NCBI RefSeq assembly: GCF_900313025.1
Contig: NZ_OMPQ01000009.1
Location: 264,072-328,071, forward strand
DNA length: 64,000 bases
Reading direction: 5' to 3'
DNA from: Pseudophaeobacter sp. EL27
Lineage (GTDB): Bacteria; Pseudomonadota; Alphaproteobacteria; Rhodobacterales; Rhodobacteraceae
Shown: positions 62,726 to 64,000 of the stretch, piece after piece
Numbering within the stretch: position 1 is the first letter of the stretch
Layout of the letters: every line of letters starts with the position of its first letter
Made by a program: the position numbers and the translations under genes
Notes under the pieces: generated by a model
Told to the model about the DNA's origin: nothing
Database searches by the model: none
The model's input: only the letters and a program-made list of their open reading frames with translations

Positions 62726-63559
62726 CTAGGGGATGGCAAAAACTAGGGAGGCCCAAAGCGTCTCCCAGACCGCCTCGGCCTCTCCCTCTAAGGGCCGCAA
62801 GACAACAGCATTCAGAAGGTAACGCTGCCCGGCCCGCACAGGGATCTGAACCACGCCGACCGCATTGGTTTGCAACAGGTGGCGTTGAACCGTGTTGTCG
62901 GGGGCGCGGTCAAACAGCTCCACCTGGGCCTGCGGTCTGGGGCTACCCTGATACAGCAGTTGCACGCCTATTTCTGCAGCACTTCCATCGGCTGGTAGCG
63001 AGAGAGTGTAGGGGTTTTGCAAAGCCACAAACTCAGTTTCCATGCCAAAGGCGCGATCCGTGCCTCTGCCATGATCGACAGCAACCAGAAGCTTGGTATG
63101 ACGGATGTAGTATTCGCCAAAACCGGCATCGGGCAGACCGCGGTCCTGATGCCGGGCCTCAATGTCATGAAACCCTTGGGCATTGGCAAATTCCGAGAAC
63201 TTTTCCCAGCTCTCATAGGTGATCAGATCGGGGGTGGTTTCATGGAGGGCGATCAGCAGGCCGGCTTCGAGGTCCTCAAGCACCAGCGCGGGCATATCCC
63301 CCATTCTGGCAGTATAGGGTGTTTGGGTTGTCCCTTGGATGGTTTCAAACCTGCGGATCCGGCTGGCAAAGTAGGGCAGGCGAGCGCCTTTGAACATTTG
63401 ACCATTTCTGAGCCCTGCTTTGACAGAGTCGTCGGATTTTACTTGATATTTTTCCGGCTCAATCCAAAACTCATGAGAAAGCGCCGGTTTTATGGGCGCC
63501 AATAGGGACGTCAGGCAGAAAGCCGACAGAAAAACAGAGCGGGACAGAGGATTGGGCAT
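62726..63559 (-). CDS. DUF4198-family exported protein
   Basis: A 277-residue periplasmic protein. The signal peptide (MPNPLSRSVFLSAFCLTSLL and on to PALS) is followed by HEFWIEPEKYQVKSDDSVKAG, as is usual for DUF4198, a family sometimes linked to nickel or cobalt uptake. The C-terminal part is beta-rich (VQIPVRAGQRYLLNAVVLRP). It is divergent from a HupE/UreJ-like exported protein, and a metal-related pair is a reasonable guess. Confidence 0.82.
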   Translation of the reverse strand: MPNPLSRSVFLSAFCLTSLLAPIKPALSHEFWIEPEKYQVKSDDSVKAGLRNGQMFKGARLPYFASRIRRFETIQGTTQTPYTARMGDMPALVLEDLEAGLLIALHETTPDLITYESWEKFSEFANAQGFHDIEARHQDRGLPDAGFGEYYIRHTKLLVAVDHGRGTDRAFGMETEFVALQNPYTLSLPADGSAAEIGVQLLYQGSPRPQAQVELFDRAPDNTVQRHLLQTNAVGVVQIPVRAGQRYLLNAVVLRPLEGEAEAVWETLWASLVFAIP

Positions 63560-63605
63560 TTATCGGACTTTGCAATTGGGTTGTCTCAAGGTGGTCATCC
63601 TCTTG

Positions 63606-64000
63606 ATGCTGTCAAGCCTGCTGTTTTTCCTGCCGTTGATAGGGCGCGCCCATGAGGTCACGCCGACAATTGCAGATTTTGAAACCTCCGAAGGTCAACT
63701 CACCTTGATGCTTCGACTGAATGTCGAGGCTTTTGTTGCCGGGATTGATCTGGACAATCGTAGCGACACAAATAGCAGTGATCGCTCTGACGATTACGAT
63801 TTGCTGCGCAACATGCAGCAAGACGAATTGGAACCCATGGTGCGCCTGTTTGTCGAGGACTGGATGCCTGAGCTGCAGGTCGAGGCCGGTGGTCCGGTGC
63901 TGTTGCAACTTGAGAAGGTCGCTATCCCTGAGGTGGGCGACGCCAGCCTGCCGCGCGCTACAGTGCTGGAACTGACGGGAGTGCTGCCGAGTTCGGCGCT
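63606..64000 (+). CDS. HupE/UreJ-like exported protein, N-terminal part, cut by the window end
   Basis: An open frame that runs off the window. It begins with a hydrophobic signal-like stretch (MLSSLLFFLPLIGRA) and then HEVTPTIADFETSEGQLTLM, an extracytoplasmic region with an acidic segment (DLDNRSDTNSSDRSDDYDLL). This resembles the N-terminal domain of HupE/UreJ-type proteins, whose membrane half would lie beyond the edge. The start is uncertain: AAGGTGG at 63588 favours ATG 63606 or TTG 63603, and GTG 63591 is also possible. Confidence 0.65.
   Translation, partial: MLSSLLFFLPLIGRAHEVTPTIADFETSEGQLTLMLRLNVEAFVAGIDLDNRSDTNSSDRSDDYDLLRNMQQDELEPMVRLFVEDWMPELQVEAGGPVLLQLEKVAIPEVGDASLPRATVLELTGVLPSSA

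Noticed and set aside
1-64000. tRNA, rRNA, IS element, integrase, attachment site or CRISPR array
   Set aside because: I looked for cloverleaf arms, transposase motifs and regularly spaced repeats on both strands and saw none that I could support.

Overview
The window looks like a contiguous piece of the chromosome of a Roseobacter-group alphaproteobacterium (Rhodobacterales). This is inferred from gene content and order, since no database search was possible. The clues are: a dusB-ntrB-ntrC-ntrY-ntrX-trkA-trkH-hfq-hflX block preceded by cinA, pgpA and a fused ispDF; NtrC and NtrX proteins that lack the sigma-54 contact loop; a divergent DUF6477/DUF6456 pair; a MocR regulator divergent from a DUF1127 gene; and the moderately high G+C with dense coding on both strands. 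I found no tRNA, rRNA, insertion sequence, integrase or CRISPR array.

Layout. 0-5 kb: a broad-specificity racemase-like gene whose stop overlaps that of a convergent speD, a DUF1127/MocR divergent pair with repeated operator-like motifs, and a GH19 endolysin-like gene. 5-13.5 kb: rplM-rpsI, tetR-ppk2, metA beside an unknown P-loop ATPase, a FadL-type outer-membrane protein, an EamA transporter and guaA. 13.5-22.6 kb: an MttB-family methyltransferase, DUF6477/DUF6456, oxyR convergent with a Prx5-type peroxiredoxin, lipA, a GFA-domain protein, hpt, a RatA/COQ10-like gene and an MmgE/PrpD gene. 22.7-26.2 kb: amt and the ispDF-pgpA-cinA operon. 26.4-39 kb: dusB, the two Ntr two-component systems, trkAH, hfq and hflX. 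39-50 kb: an antiporter with a penicillin-acylase-type hydrolase, a 3-hydroxyisobutyrate-dehydrogenase-like enzyme, a SYLF-domain lipoprotein, hemB, a small membrane protein and mfd. 50-59 kb: a TPR protein, a Bcr/CflA efflux pump, an acyl-CoA ligase/FrnE/potassium-channel operon facing an XRE-cupin regulator, and a peptide-binding protein. 59-64 kb: bdhA, a DUF502 protein, the psuK-psuG pseudouridine pathway, a DUF4198 protein, and a HupE/UreJ-like exported protein cut by the window edge.

Functionally, most genes are housekeeping: translation, isoprenoid, heme, lipoate and purine synthesis, transcription-coupled repair, nitrogen and potassium homeostasis, and the Hfq RNA chaperone. I did not find a clear multi-gene defence or biosynthetic system. 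The best candidates for undescribed biology are small. One is a free-standing small-RNA-like unit at about 58841-58916, with a well-spaced promoter, two stem-loops and an eight-T terminator. Others are mutually exclusive hairpins upstream of amt, the operator cluster between DUF1127 and MocR, a long dyad upstream of speD, and several conserved-looking but uncharacterised proteins (P-loop ATPase by metA, DUF6477/DUF6456, the TPR protein with a cysteine tail).
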